NCBI RefSeq assembly: GCF_001429545.1
Contig: NZ_LMSP01000017.1
Coordinates: 1 to 64,000 of the forward strand
Reading direction: 5' to 3'
DNA from: Paenibacillus sp. Soil787
Lineage (GTDB): Bacteria; Bacillota; Bacilli; Paenibacillales; NBRC-103111
Length of the DNA: 64,000 nt
In this document: in pieces, positions 9,149 through 18,419 of the stretch
Position numbering within the stretch: the stretch's first letter is position 1
Layout of the letters: each line of letters begins with the position of its first letter
Notes under the pieces: generated by a model
Told to the model about the DNA's origin: nothing
The model's database searches: none
Seen by the model: only the letters and a program-made list of their open reading frames with translations
Position numbers and translations under genes: made by a program

Positions 9149-9301
9149 TTACATATTCAGACCTTCGAGCGGCTCTTCGTTACTTTGATCCTCTTCCTGT
9201 ACATCAGTGTCCATACCCGGTTCTCCGGAAACTTGTTTATACAGCAGATAGGCATCTACATCACCGGTCTTTGAAAAATACGTCCACGAAAAATCTTTCA
9301 T
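9149..9301 (-). CDS. yqzL: YqzL family small protein
   Basis: A 50-residue frame reading MKDFSWTYFSKTGDVDAYLL at its start, then an acidic tail ending PLEGLNM. The conserved W-x-YFS-x-TG-x-VDAYLLYK block identifies it as YqzL, a small protein of unknown function invariably between era and recO in Bacillales. GGGGAGG lies nine bases before the ATG at 9301. Its position and SD make it a real gene despite its size. Confidence 0.9.
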   Translation of the reverse strand: MKDFSWTYFSKTGDVDAYLLYKQVSGEPGMDTDVQEEDQSNEEPLEGLNM

Positions 9302-9397
9302 GTTCAGCATCCTCCCCATTGAACGTGATATTCTTAGGATGCGCAGAGGAAGCTACTCTATGCGGTATAAAAACTGGAACTGTTAGGGAAAAATCGA

Positions 9398-10297
9398 TTA
9401 CTCGTGACGGAAGCCAAGATCACGCAGAACTCTTTCTTGATTTCTCCAGTCTTTTTTCACTTTAACCCACAGCTCCAAGAAAGTTTTGGAACCAAGCAGC
9501 GTCTCGATATCACGTCGAGCCTGCCTTCCGATTTCTTTCAGTAAACTTCCTTGTTTGCCAATGACGATACCTTTTTGCGAATCTCGCTCAACAAATATGA
9601 CCGCTGAAATATGAACCACACCATTGGGCTCGACACGCATATCTTCAATCTGGACAGCAATGGAATGCGGAATTTCTTCCCGCGTCAAATGCAAGATTTT
9701 TTCACGAACAAGTTCAGCACATACGAATTGTTCCGGATGATCTGTAATTTGGTCGGCTGGGTAGTACTGCGGACCTTCTGGCAAATAGCGAACAATTTGT
9801 TCCAACAATGTTGTTACATTGTTACCCTTGAGAGCAGAAACCGGTACGATTTCAGCAAAGTTATACAAATCTTTGTAATTTGTAATAATCGCCAGAAGGG
9901 CTTCAGGCTGAACAAGGTCAATTTTGTTTAACACCAATATAACAGGCGTTTCAATATGCTTTAGCTGCTCGATAATATAACGGTCGCCGCCGCCAATCCC
10001 CTCGGCAACATCCACCAAAAACAGGACCGCATCCACTTCCCCAAGCGTCCCATGCGCTACTTTGCTCATGTAATCGCCTAATTTGGAAGTCGGTTTATGA
10101 ATACCTGGCGTATCCAGGAAAACAATTTGGCCGTTATTGGATGTATAAACCCCATGGATTTTGTTTCTTGTTGTCTGAGGCTTATCTGACATGATAGCAA
10201 TTTTTTGCCCGATAATTTGGTTCATTAGCGTTGATTTCCCAACGTTGGGGCGTCCGATGATCGCGACAAAGCCTGATTTAAATTCTTTTTTAGCCAC
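9398..10297 (-). CDS. era: GTPase Era
   Basis: Ribosome assembly GTPase that binds 16S rRNA near its 3' end. 299 residues. G1 GRPNVGKST (about 15-23), G2 TTRNKI, G3 DTPG, G4 NKID and G5 SALKG are all intact, followed by the KH domain with [15 protein letters not shown]. The start is GTG at 10297; its binding site GGAGG is embedded in the last codons of cdd, which ends seven bases upstream, so the two are translationally linked. Order cdd-era is as in B. subtilis. Confidence 0.97.
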   Translation of the reverse strand: MAKKEFKSGFVAIIGRPNVGKSTLMNQIIGQKIAIMSDKPQTTRNKIHGVYTSNNGQIVFLDTPGIHKPTSKLGDYMSKVAHGTLGEVDAVLFLVDVAEGIGGGDRYIIEQLKHIETPVILVLNKIDLVQPEALLAIITNYKDLYNFAEIVPVSALKGNNVTTLLEQIVRYLPEGPQYYPADQITDHPEQFVCAELVREKILHLTREEIPHSIAVQIEDMRVEPNGVVHISAVIFVERDSQKGIVIGKQGSLLKEIGRQARRDIETLLGSKTFLELWVKVKKDWRNQERVLRDLGFRHE

Positions 10298-10303
10298 TTC
10301 TAG

Positions 10304-10717
10304 TTATCCTCCATTTGCATGCAAATCTTTCGTTGTGAAAGCACCCGGCAATAAGGCAGACACGGTCGTTTCTGCAAAGTCGCCTTTCATATTGCCAAGG
10401 TAAACTGGCATATCCGGTTCACATAGTTCCACCATTACTTGGCGGCACACACCACATGGGGAAATTGGACCTTCTGTGTCCCCCATAACCGCTATAGCTT
10501 GAAACGAGCCTGCCTTATGACCATCCGCAATTGCGCGGAATAAAGCAGTACGCTCAGCGCAGTTGGTCGGTCCGTATGCGGCATTTTCTACGTTACAGCC
10601 ATAATGTACATGACCGTTCGCATCCAGCAGCGCCGCACCTACTTGAAAATTCGAATAAGGCGTATAGGCTCTTTTCATCGCTTCCTTCGCGTGTTGAATG
10701 AGCTCTTGTTGATTCAT
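10304..10717 (-). CDS. cdd: Cytidine deaminase
   Basis: Deaminates cytidine and deoxycytidine to uridines in pyrimidine salvage. Zinc and catalytic motifs are CAERTAL (with the proton-shuttle glutamate) and PCGVCRQ, as in the homotetrameric 130-140-residue class. The ATG at 10717 (137 residues) is preferred over a TTG three codons upstream because AGTAGG stands about nine bases ahead of the ATG. It lies between dgkA and era in one transcript. Confidence 0.96.
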   Translation of the reverse strand: MNQQELIQHAKEAMKRAYTPYSNFQVGAALLDANGHVHYGCNVENAAYGPTNCAERTALFRAIADGHKAGSFQAIAVMGDTEGPISPCGVCRQVMVELCEPDMPVYLGNMKGDFAETTVSALLPGAFTTKDLHANGG

Positions 10718-10749
10718 AGCCAGCAACCTACTTTCATTTTATATTAACG

Positions 10750-11454
10750 TTATAGCATGTTAAGGCAGGAAAAAGCGAGGATTGTGACCATGGTGCCAAT
10801 GAGTGCTCCAAGAATTAGTGCTGAAAACGGTCGCTCTTTTTTGTCATACAGCATAATAAAAATAAGTGCAGAGAGCGTATATGCAAGTAGGGCAACTATC
10901 GTTTGTGAGACGAAAATCGTAATAACCGTAGCAATTGCGAAGGCAATAGCCGTCAACAAGCTGGGGCGAACCAATTTCCCTTTATCTGAGAAACGAGTCT
11001 CAATCACGATAACCGTCAAAACAACAAGGGCAATCAGGACCCATATCGTTCCCGCGGATACAGGATTATCCTGCATTCTTGAATTTCGCAGCAAGTGGTC
11101 GATCGGCTCATAGAATACAATCATGCCTACAATCACTGCAAAAACAGCAGACACCAATACGGACGCCGCGGCGACGTCCTTCGCAATTTTGGCCAACGGA
11201 TGGCGATCTGGCATAGCCAAATCCACTGTTTTCTCCACAGCCGTATTGATGAGCTCCGTAACAATCATAAGCGTTACTGCCAGCAGAATAAAAAGAATGT
11301 CCGTTTTGGGCAGATGAAGAAAAAGCGCTGCTAACAAAACAAGAAAAGCAACGCAAAAATGGAATTTCATATTGCGCTGCGTATCTAGAGCATATTTGAT
11401 TCCTTCATAGGCATAACGGAAGCTCCTGCGCCATTTACGGAAGCCGTCCGACAT
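10750..11454 (-). CDS. dgkA: Diacylglycerol/undecaprenol kinase with extra C-terminal membrane domain
   Basis: The first 120 residues are a complete DgkA-type integral membrane kinase: the signature ELINTAVEKTVDL (about 66-78) and three membrane helices. In Firmicutes this enzyme phosphorylates undecaprenol for cell-wall carrier recycling. Unlike the 123-residue B. subtilis protein, this one continues to 234 residues with three further hydrophobic segments and a basic KGKLVRPS loop. The tail lacks the SRxxxxxH and other active-site motifs of PAP2 phosphatases, so its role is unknown. The start codon overlaps the ybeY stop (TAATG), indicating coupled translation. Confidence 0.92.
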   Translation of the reverse strand: MSDGFRKWRRSFRYAYEGIKYALDTQRNMKFHFCVAFLVLLAALFLHLPKTDILFILLAVTLMIVTELINTAVEKTVDLAMPDRHPLAKIAKDVAAASVLVSAVFAVIVGMIVFYEPIDHLLRNSRMQDNPVSAGTIWVLIALVVLTVIVIETRFSDKGKLVRPSLLTAIAFAIATVITIFVSQTIVALLAYTLSALIFIMLYDKKERPFSALILGALIGTMVTILAFSCLNML

Positions 11455-11990
11455 TAGCGTGTCAAACCTGCCTTCTGCAAAATGTCCTCCTGCTTAGCAA
11501 ACATAATCTTCTCTTCCTCTTCACTTTGGTGATCATAGCCGATCAAGTGAAGGAACCCATGAACGAATAGAAATCCAAGCTCACGCTCAACGGAATGTCC
11601 ATAGTCTTCGGCCTGAGCGATGGCACGGGGAACCGAAATGATAATATCGCCTAAAGGCTCAATGAACCCTTCAGACACCGTCTCACCGTCTTGCAGCTCA
11701 TCTAGGAGGCCATCCGTATCATCCTCGTAGTTGATCTGAATCTCATCCTCTCCGAACTCGCTCATCGCAAATGAGAGGACATCCGTCGGTTTATCTAAGT
11801 CACGGTACTGTTTATTAAGTTCTTGAATCGTTTCATCGTCTACGAATGTAAGGGCAACTTCCCCTTCCTTAACGCCTTCAAGCTCGCCTGCTAAGCGCAG
11901 CAGCTCTTCAAGCTTTTCGATAAAAGCAGACGTGATTTCTTTCACTTCCTGCTCACTGCTCCACTCTAACGTTAAATCCATACTTGCCAT
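11454..11990 (-). CDS. ybeY: Endoribonuclease YbeY
   Basis: Zinc-dependent endoribonuclease implicated in 16S rRNA 3' maturation and ribosome quality control. The metal motif HGFLHLIGYDH is complete, near residue 142, and is followed by the usual run of acidic residues. The upstream TDVLSFA and GDIIIS strands are conserved. A spacer of about 25 acidic residues (YEDDTDGLLDELQDGE) lengthens the protein to 178 residues. AAGGAGGG precedes the ATG at 11990. Neighbours pgpH upstream and dgkA downstream follow the Bacillus order. Confidence 0.95.
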   Translation of the reverse strand: MASMDLTLEWSSEQEVKEITSAFIEKLEELLRLAGELEGVKEGEVALTFVDDETIQELNKQYRDLDKPTDVLSFAMSEFGEDEIQINYEDDTDGLLDELQDGETVSEGFIEPLGDIIISVPRAIAQAEDYGHSVERELGFLFVHGFLHLIGYDHQSEEEEKIMFAKQEDILQKAGLTR

Positions 11991-12023
11991 GCTGTGCCCT
12001 CCTTCAATTTGTCGTTGATCTCT

Positions 12024-14255
12024 TTAAGTCCCTGACTTCTTGGGAGCAAGTTCACTTGGATATTCTATCCTTGAGTGAAAGATCCCTAATAGGGTTTCGT
12101 TTAATGTTTTGGCAATCTTATCGAGTTCTTTGAGCGTGAGATCGCACTCATTAAATTGGCCGTCGTCCAATCGGGACTTAATAATTTTGTGCACCATCGA
12201 ATCGATTTGTTCAAGCGTCGGATTACGCAGTGATCGAACAGCAGCTTCCACACTATCCGCTATACCCACAATTGCTGCTTCTTTGGATTGTGCTTTGGGC
12301 CCTGGGTAACGAAAATCCTCTTCGCGGATTTCTTTCTCACTGCCCTCATCTTCGGCTTGTTTCACCGCTTTATGATAGAAATAATGCAGAAGCGTCGTCC
12401 CATGATGCTGCTCAGCAATGTCTCGCAGCGGCTTGGGCATTTTGAAATCCTTAAGCATTTCAACACCATCACGTGCGTGCGCAATGATGATAGACTTACT
12501 TAAATTGGGATCAATTCGATCATGCGGATTCTCAATATTCGTTTGATTTTCAATAAAGTAGCTTGGGCGCTTTGTCTTACCAATATCATGATAATAAGAA
12601 CCAACTCGGCACAGCAGCCCGTCGGCTCCGATTGATTCAGCCGCGGCCTCCGACAAATTACCCACCATGACACTGTGATGATAAGTTCCCGGTGTCTCCG
12701 TAAGCAGTTTACGCAGTAGAGGATGATTCGGATTAGAGAGCTCCACCAATTTGAGCGGTGATAGAATACCGAATGCAACCTCGAAAAAAGGCAGCAGCCC
12801 AATTACGAACACAACCGTTAATAATCCGCCTGCTGCCGCAAATGAAAGCGATAGAAGGGCTTCTTTCTTCTGAAAATGATCTTCCATCAACAGCATCGAT
12901 GCAATCGTTAGCATGGAGAAGAAGGCAATCATGAGACCAGCTTTTAGAATGGTAGCCCGTTGGCTTGCCCTTTGAATCGTAAACACTGCACTAAAACAAA
13001 TAGCCAAGCTAACTAGTCCGAAACGGTAGTCAAAAAGTAACACGTGCTCTGTGTTAAAGATAATACTAGCCATTAAGGAGAATAAGACCGATGCAATGAA
13101 CGCTAGCGGAGCATCCAGTAAAATAGCAATCAGGATACTTCCTAAGGCGGTCGGAGCCAGATAACCAATATAAGGATAATCTAGATTTTGCACGAGAGAG
13201 ATCAATTTCATTCCAATAACATTGATAAGAAATATAAGAATGAGCATCACGAGCTGAGAATTATTATATTTGATCGGCAATGCGCTTTGTCGAACAAACA
13301 TATAAATGGCGAATGACAAGAGAGCCGAAAGAATACTGAGACCTAATTGCGGTAAATAATTCGCTTTATCCTTCAATAGCTCTAGTTTATCCAGCCTAGC
13401 GTATATCTCTTCCGTTATGACATCCCCAACTTTAACGAGAACATCATTCTTATTGATGTATACCGGTTTCACGCTCTCTCTAGCTTGACCTTTGGCATCC
13501 TCGGTGCCCTTTTGATCAAAAAATTTATTCGGCGTTATGAGGGCCCTGGAGATTTCGGTAACCATTTCACGGGATGTATTCTTCGTAAGGTTCGATGTAT
13601 TCACCAGCTCAGCGACTTTAGCTCTGGCCGTCTGCGCATCTAGGATTTGATCATTCATCAATTTGTTAACGATGTCTTTCGTCACAGGACGCATGGCCGC
13701 TAAATCATCCTTGGTCAACCTTGGAAGCTTAAAATAAGTTTCCTCCGGCAGCGGGTAATTCTGTTCGGCAAGCCCCTGCTCAATCTGTTCAAGCAATGAA
13801 TCGTTATATTGACCGCTGATACGAAGTGATTTGATAGATTGATTTTGCGTATCGCTGATCAGCTGCGGAATAACACGGCGATAAATGCTGACTTTATCAT
13901 CAAATTTCACTTCTTCATCCGCATTGATTTGCAATAATTTATCATAAATAACATCAATAAGCGTATCATTTTTGAGATTCACAATGCGATAAACAGGTTG
14001 GACGCGCTTAGCAGCGTCTTCTTTCGCTTGTTCAGTAGCAATTGCGTTTTCAATTTGTCTAGGCGCATAAATGGTTTTTTCACTCGTCGTTCCTAACACA
14101 ATATCATAAACTTGAGGCACCAGCTTGACGTAAAGGGACATATAAAAAATTAAAGCCAGCAAGAGAAACAACAATATCCGTATACCCGTACTGTATTTCC
14201 ATCCGTTTAGCTGGTAATGAAATTTGCCTTTCATTTGCACTTCATTTCTCTTCAC
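12024..14255 (-). CDS. pgpH: Cyclic-di-AMP phosphodiesterase PgpH (7TM-HD family)
   Basis: Membrane phosphodiesterase that hydrolyses c-di-AMP to pApA. 743 residues: a membrane anchor at about 25-45, a large extracytoplasmic 7TMR-HDED domain to about 315, seven transmembrane segments to about 490, and a cytoplasmic HD domain. The HD metal motifs H-HSVMVGNL, YYHDIGKTKRP, HARDG and AEQHHGTT are all visible. The start is GTG at 14255 with AGAGAGG about 11 bases upstream; an internal ATG (eighth codon) is an alternative. Located between phoH and ybeY as in Bacillus (yqfF). Confidence 0.94.
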   Translation of the reverse strand: MKRNEVQMKGKFHYQLNGWKYSTGIRILLFLLLALIFYMSLYVKLVPQVYDIVLGTTSEKTIYAPRQIENAIATEQAKEDAAKRVQPVYRIVNLKNDTLIDVIYDKLLQINADEEVKFDDKVSIYRRVIPQLISDTQNQSIKSLRISGQYNDSLLEQIEQGLAEQNYPLPEETYFKLPRLTKDDLAAMRPVTKDIVNKLMNDQILDAQTARAKVAELVNTSNLTKNTSREMVTEISRALITPNKFFDQKGTEDAKGQARESVKPVYINKNDVLVKVGDVITEEIYARLDKLELLKDKANYLPQLGLSILSALLSFAIYMFVRQSALPIKYNNSQLVMLILIFLINVIGMKLISLVQNLDYPYIGYLAPTALGSILIAILLDAPLAFIASVLFSLMASIIFNTEHVLLFDYRFGLVSLAICFSAVFTIQRASQRATILKAGLMIAFFSMLTIASMLLMEDHFQKKEALLSLSFAAAGGLLTVVFVIGLLPFFEVAFGILSPLKLVELSNPNHPLLRKLLTETPGTYHHSVMVGNLSEAAAESIGADGLLCRVGSYYHDIGKTKRPSYFIENQTNIENPHDRIDPNLSKSIIIAHARDGVEMLKDFKMPKPLRDIAEQHHGTTLLHYFYHKAVKQAEDEGSEKEIREEDFRYPGPKAQSKEAAIVGIADSVEAAVRSLRNPTLEQIDSMVHKIIKSRLDDGQFNECDLTLKELDKIAKTLNETLLGIFHSRIEYPSELAPKKSGT

Positions 14256-14292
14256 GGAAGGTCATTCCTCTCTGCCTAACAACCCTGCTCAG

Positions 14293-15267
14293 TTATTTAT
14301 CATTTTCGGCATTGTACGCAACAATGATTTTCTGAACAAGTGAATGTCGAACCACATCCTGCTCATCAAAATAAATAAAACCAAGTTCCTCGATACCGCC
14401 GAGAATGCGGTTTGCTTCTACTAAACCAGACGATTTGCCACGCGGCAAATCAATTTGCGTAACATCCCCGGTAATCACCATTTTGGAGCCGAAACCAAGT
14501 CTTGTCAGAAACATTTTCATTTGTTCTGGCGTTGTATTTTGGGCTTCATCCAGAATGATGAAAGAATCGTCTAACGTTCTCCCGCGCATATAAGCCAGTG
14601 GTGCAATCTCAATAAGTCCTCGTTCTAATGACTTGGCAACCTGCTCAGGTCCCAGGACATCATTAAGAGCATCATACAATGGGCGTAAATAAGGGTCAAC
14701 TTTTTCCTGCAAGTCCCCCGGCAGAAAGCCCAGACTTTCCCCAGCCTCAACAGCAGGGCGCGTTAATACAATCCTTTTGACAGCCCCTTCTTTAAGTCTC
14801 GTCACCGCAAGCACAACCGCTAAATAGGTTTTACCTGTACCTGCTGGTCCAATTCCGAAGACGATATCTTTCTTCTTAATCGTCTCGACATACTTCCGTT
14901 GTCCGATCGTTTTGACACGTATAGGCTTGCCCTTATGAGTTGTCGTAATTTCACCTTTGAACAAATCAAGCAATTGGTCGGTTTTCATTTGCTTCGCAAG
15001 TTCAATCGCATACAAAACATCCCGCTCTGTCAACGTATAATTATTACGGATAAGCTGTAGGAGAACCTCAAAAAGCTGCTGAAGTGAGTTCACTTCCGCA
15101 GCAGCCCCTTGTATCGTTATTTCAGCTTCACGCGTATAGATTTGGGCAGGAATCTCCCGTTCGATGACATGCAGAAATTTATCCTGCGGTCCGAACAAGG
15201 CTAGTCCTTCAACCGGATTTTTCAATGTAATTTTCACAGATTGCGCGTATTCTACCAAAAGCCTCAT
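14293..15267 (-). CDS. phoH: PhoH-like ATPase
   Basis: Cytosolic P-loop ATPase related to the helicase superfamily, associated with YbeY and RNA metabolism. 324 residues: an N-terminal KH-like region (about 1-110), Walker A GPAGTGKTYLAVV, Walker B FIILDEAQN and the sensor ITGDVTQIDLP. The ATG at 15267 overlaps the yqfD stop (ATGA). The SD-like GAGGAG is only two bases from this ATG, so a TTG four codons downstream is a possible alternative start; I kept the ATG as the family starts with a similar length. Confidence 0.93.
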   Translation of the reverse strand: MRLLVEYAQSVKITLKNPVEGLALFGPQDKFLHVIEREIPAQIYTREAEITIQGAAAEVNSLQQLFEVLLQLIRNNYTLTERDVLYAIELAKQMKTDQLLDLFKGEITTTHKGKPIRVKTIGQRKYVETIKKKDIVFGIGPAGTGKTYLAVVLAVTRLKEGAVKRIVLTRPAVEAGESLGFLPGDLQEKVDPYLRPLYDALNDVLGPEQVAKSLERGLIEIAPLAYMRGRTLDDSFIILDEAQNTTPEQMKMFLTRLGFGSKMVITGDVTQIDLPRGKSSGLVEANRILGGIEELGFIYFDEQDVVRHSLVQKIIVAYNAENDK

Positions 15268-16457
15268 TCTCCTCGTATCACAATTGGTTGTTCTTCGGCG
15301 ATATTTTCTTCGACTTCAAAATGCACGTCTATATAAATTTTACCATTCTCTGTTTTTTCATGCAAAATTTTTTCGCCGACAATTCTAGCATCTGCTCCTT
15401 CGGTTCCAAGTAATTTAGCTTTAGCCTGCTCTATGCCTGCCTTTTTAGCACTCGATGGATCAATAGGCTCCTCAACAATTTGAACTTCCATCACCTTTTC
15501 ATGAAGCCAACCGAGAGGAAGTGAAAAAGACCGCCAAGCCAGCGTTTTACGCTCTGGAATCGTTTCGAAATGTTCGAATTTCTGCTTGCCATATCCGCTT
15601 ACTTGCAGTGCTCTTGTCCCAAACACAAGATAATTGCGAGTCGTAGTTTCACCTGAATAAACTCTATATGTTTTTGTGAGCGGAGTTTCGATTCGGGAAG
15701 TATACCAAACGATGCCCTTTACTTTACCACTTGCAACCACCACTTGACTATTTTGTTCATCGCCAATGGTTCCAGAGATAAGCAAGTCCCCTTTTCGCAC
15801 ATACGTATTCGGCTTCACCATAGGTTTGCCTTTAACTGATAAAATCTCGGTAACGAGCGCGTTTTTGGCAGCAACCAAATTCCGAGGATTCATAAGCGGT
15901 CCCTTATCAGGAATCGTTGCCTCGACAACCTTGATCGTGATATGGGTACCTCGAATTTCCACACCAACCCAAGCTGCATTCGGCAGCATGCCTTGAATCT
16001 CGCGCGATAAATCCGCTTCTTTCTTCAATTTAAATTTCCATTGGAACGTATGTATGCCCTGTTTGGATGCAGCTTGCAAAATCTCCGACTCAGAGATACG
16101 ATCATTCCCTTCCACACTAACTTGCCATACGAGCGAAGTCAATAAGTATAGACCTATGATGAAAGCAGCCATTCCTGCAAAAAAAACCTTTCTATGGCCC
16201 AGTCTGTCCATAAAAAAAGGCAGCCCATGCCTTTCCGTAACATGCACCCGGCAGCCTGTCCGTTTCAGGAGCGGTCTAAGTCTGAAAAAGTCTTTGATCA
16301 GGATATAAAGTTCAAGCTTCCCGTTATCTCCAGCTTGAATATCCCATATGGAGAAGCCCTTCTCCATCATGGGATTAATTAATCTCTCACAACCTTCACC
16401 TCGTATTTGAATGCGCACATAACCTCGCAAACGAGCAATGAAAAGGGATTGTTTCAT
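15264..16457 (-). CDS. yqfD: Sporulation protein YqfD
   Basis: 397 residues of the YqfD family, a mother-cell membrane protein needed for efficient sporulation and distantly related to SpoIVB-like POTRA-bearing proteins. One clear transmembrane segment lies at about 93-113 (VFFAGMAAFIIGLYLLTSL), preceded by a cytosolic region and followed by a long extracytoplasmic part. AGGAGG lies seven bases before the ATG. It follows yqfC by 34 bases, and a sigma-E-like promoter is found before yqfC. Confidence 0.93.
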   Translation of the reverse strand: MKQSLFIARLRGYVRIQIRGEGCERLINPMMEKGFSIWDIQAGDNGKLELYILIKDFFRLRPLLKRTGCRVHVTERHGLPFFMDRLGHRKVFFAGMAAFIIGLYLLTSLVWQVSVEGNDRISESEILQAASKQGIHTFQWKFKLKKEADLSREIQGMLPNAAWVGVEIRGTHITIKVVEATIPDKGPLMNPRNLVAAKNALVTEILSVKGKPMVKPNTYVRKGDLLISGTIGDEQNSQVVVASGKVKGIVWYTSRIETPLTKTYRVYSGETTTRNYLVFGTRALQVSGYGKQKFEHFETIPERKTLAWRSFSLPLGWLHEKVMEVQIVEEPIDPSSAKKAGIEQAKAKLLGTEGADARIVGEKILHEKTENGKIYIDVHFEVEENIAEEQPIVIRGE

Positions 16458-16491
16458 GACTCAGCCTCCTGTTCTCAGTCCATTCTTTCAT

Positions 16492-16770
16492 CTATGGTTC
16501 ATATTTCACATGATCGATCAAGCCTTCAATAAATACTTCTTCTGAAAGAATAGCTCGAATAACTAATTGCTTCCCGAACACTTCTAGCGTTCCTTTCGTT
16601 AATTCGAGCTTCAAATTTTCACTGGAGAAATGAAGTACACCCCGATGATTCTCTACATAAAGCTGTACGTTGCCGATCATCGTAATTCGCGGCAAGTCCT
16701 GTACCACATCCTGAGGAAGATCAAGGATTTTGGCCGTGAACAGATTCCATTTGCGGGTCAAGCGACGCAT
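16492..16770 (-). CDS. yqfC: Sporulation protein YqfC
   Basis: 92 residues of the YqfC/YabP-like family, a small beta-rich sporulation protein. Conserved LPRITMIGNVQLYVENHRG and LEVFGKQLVIR segments are present. The binding site GAGGGGG is some 11 bases before the ATG. In B. subtilis yqfCD is transcribed by sigma-E in the mother cell; a matching promoter is seen at 16835-16862. Confidence 0.92.
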   Translation of the reverse strand: MRRLTRKWNLFTAKILDLPQDVVQDLPRITMIGNVQLYVENHRGVLHFSSENLKLELTKGTLEVFGKQLVIRAILSEEVFIEGLIDHVKYEP

Positions 16771-16834
16771 AGCTGGGAGTACCCCCTCTAACTAGATGAT
16801 CATGAATACAGAAAAAGCGCAGAGACTTTCTACC

Positions 16835-16862
16835 AAATTATGCGGAGAAAGCCAGTTATATG
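16835..16862 (-). promoter_or_regulatory. Candidate sigma-E promoter of yqfCD
   Basis: Minus strand: CATATA (16862-16857), 14-base spacer, CATAATTT (16842-16835). This fits the sigma-E pattern of a CATATT-like -35 and a CATACAAT-like -10. It lies 65 bases upstream of yqfC and after the preceding terminator. Confidence 0.5.
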
Positions 16863-16875
16863 TGAAAAACCTGTA

Positions 16876-16913
16876 AAACAAAGAACGCCCTCTCGATCCA
16901 TCGAGAGGGCGTT
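16876..16913 (-). terminator. Strong terminator between the 153-residue membrane protein gene and yqfC
   Basis: Perfect 14-bp stem AACGCCCTCTCGAT / ATCGAGAGGGCGTT with a 2-base loop (16884-16897, 16900-16913), followed on the minus strand by CTTTGTTTT. It ends the floA transcript. Confidence 0.85.
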
Positions 16914-16924
16914 CTTACATGCTA

Positions 16925-17386
16925 TTATCTGCGATAAGGCTTCTTCGATCTAGGCGGTCCGAGAACTTCAGCCCATACAATTCCTTGCAGGAGCTGATCT
17001 TGGTTCGGTTGTTCTGGAAACGGACTCTGCGTAGAAATCGCATCTGTATATACAGACGAGCTTTCAGTAATAATCTGTGTAGGTGAGCTGAATGGAGAAG
17101 CTTTCTGAGCGGGCATCGTCGAGACTGCCTTAGCTTTGTTAGGACGGCCATAATCGTCTTTCACGCGTCCCGATTGCAAGGTCGATCCTAACCCCTTCTG
17201 GTCGGATTTCTTCGCTTCTACTGGTCGCGTAGCGCCATTAGGAGCATCACCAAAGGAAGGCATCTCCGGCCTCGCCTTGGTTTCCTGATTCGCTCGCCGG
17301 CTCTTACTTCTTATTTGATAAAAAAGGGCGAATGCAATAATAACCAGATACCAGTTCTTTAAAACAATTCCAATGAGCTGTTCCAT
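16925..17386 (-). CDS. Single-pass membrane protein of unknown function
   Basis: 153 residues. One N-terminal membrane helix (about 4-24, IGIVLKNWYLVIIAFALFYQI) is followed by a basic juxtamembrane patch and a long low-complexity Ser/Pro/Gln-rich tail ending in the compact motif VWAEVLGPPRSKKPYRR. I do not recognise a family. A good SD AGAGGTG precedes the ATG. It sits in the place of the unrelated short yqfB of B. subtilis, directly after floA (21 bases) and before a strong terminator, so it is probably part of the nfeD-floA operon. The conserved-looking C-terminal tag on a disordered linker suggests a protein-binding peptide. Confidence 0.75.
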   Translation of the reverse strand: MEQLIGIVLKNWYLVIIAFALFYQIRSKSRRANQETKARPEMPSFGDAPNGATRPVEAKKSDQKGLGSTLQSGRVKDDYGRPNKAKAVSTMPAQKASPFSSPTQIITESSSVYTDAISTQSPFPEQPNQDQLLQGIVWAEVLGPPRSKKPYRR

Positions 17387-17407
17387 CTGATCACCTCTTC
17401 AAAACTA

Positions 17408-18397
17408 CTATTCTTTCTCATTCTTACCATCATTTATTTTGCCAAGTGAAGACCGCATTTGTGTATCTGCATCAATATTTTTTAGATTCATATAGTCCAT
17501 GACACCCAGTTTACCATTTCGAAGCGCTTCAGCCATCGCAAGCGGCACCTGTGACTCCGATTCGACAACCTTCGCACGCATTTCTACAACTCTGGCTTTC
17601 ATTTCTTGCTCGGCAGCAACAGCCATCGCACGTCTTTCCTCAGCTTTAGCCTGAGCGATTCGCTTATCGGCTTCCGCCTGTTCCGTTTGTAAATGGGCGC
17701 CAATATTTTTACCAACATCCACATCCGCGATATCAATCGATAAGATTTCAAAAGCTGTTCCGGCATCTAACCCTTTACCCAGAACCGTTCGAGAAATCAA
17801 ATCCGGATTTTCTAATACATCTTTGTGAGAGTCACTGGAACCAACTGTAGTAACAATCCCCTCACCTACACGTGCGATAATTGTTTCCTCGCCCGCGCCC
17901 CCTACAAGCCGGTCAATGTTGGCTCGAACTGTAACCCTGGCAATAACCTTTACTTCAATGCCGTTCTTAGCCACTGCTGAAACATTAGGTGTTTCAATGA
18001 CACGTGGATTTACACTCATTTGAACGGCTAACAACACATCCCGCCCTGCGAGATCGATAGCCGCTGCACGCTCAAACTCCAAGTGAATCTTCGCGCGGTG
18101 AGCAGCAATTAAAGCATTGACAACCCGATCAACGTTACCTCCTGCAAGAAAGTGGCTTTCCAGCTGATTGACACTTAGATCAATACCCGCTTTAGTAGCC
18201 TTAATCATCGGATTGACGATCCTGCTCGGAGTCACGCGGCGAAGTCTCATGGCAATTAAAGTAATAATGCTAATTCTTACTCCGGAAGCTAGTGCCGAAA
18301 TCCAAAGCATGACAGGCACAATGCTAAGCAATACCGAAAGTGCAATAATAATGATAGCCGCAACCAACACCAAATATAATCCTGGTTCTATATTCAT
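17408..18397 (-). CDS. floA: Flotillin-like protein FloA
   Basis: Scaffold of functional membrane microdomains. 329 residues: an N-terminal membrane-embedded hairpin (about 6-45), a band-7/PHB-like domain, and a coiled-coil C-terminal region rich in [23 protein letters not shown] repeats. The sequence [17 protein letters not shown] is characteristic of the YqfA/FloA family. TAGGAGGAACATAA precedes the ATG at 18397. It is downstream of nfeD, its usual partner, with two hairpin copies in between. Confidence 0.96.
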   Translation of the reverse strand: MNIEPGLYLVLVAAIIIIALSVLLSIVPVMLWISALASGVRISIITLIAMRLRRVTPSRIVNPMIKATKAGIDLSVNQLESHFLAGGNVDRVVNALIAAHRAKIHLEFERAAAIDLAGRDVLLAVQMSVNPRVIETPNVSAVAKNGIEVKVIARVTVRANIDRLVGGAGEETIIARVGEGIVTTVGSSDSHKDVLENPDLISRTVLGKGLDAGTAFEILSIDIADVDVGKNIGAHLQTEQAEADKRIAQAKAEERRAMAVAAEQEMKARVVEMRAKVVESESQVPLAMAEALRNGKLGVMDYMNLKNIDADTQMRSSLGKINDGKNEKE

Positions 18398-18419
18398 TTA
18401 TGTTCCTCCTAATATAGGG

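Noticed and set aside
10750-11110. PAP2 phosphatase domain fused to DgkA
   Set aside because: The KxxxxxxRP-, PSGH- and SRxxxxxH-type motifs are not found, only a chance KGKLVRPS.
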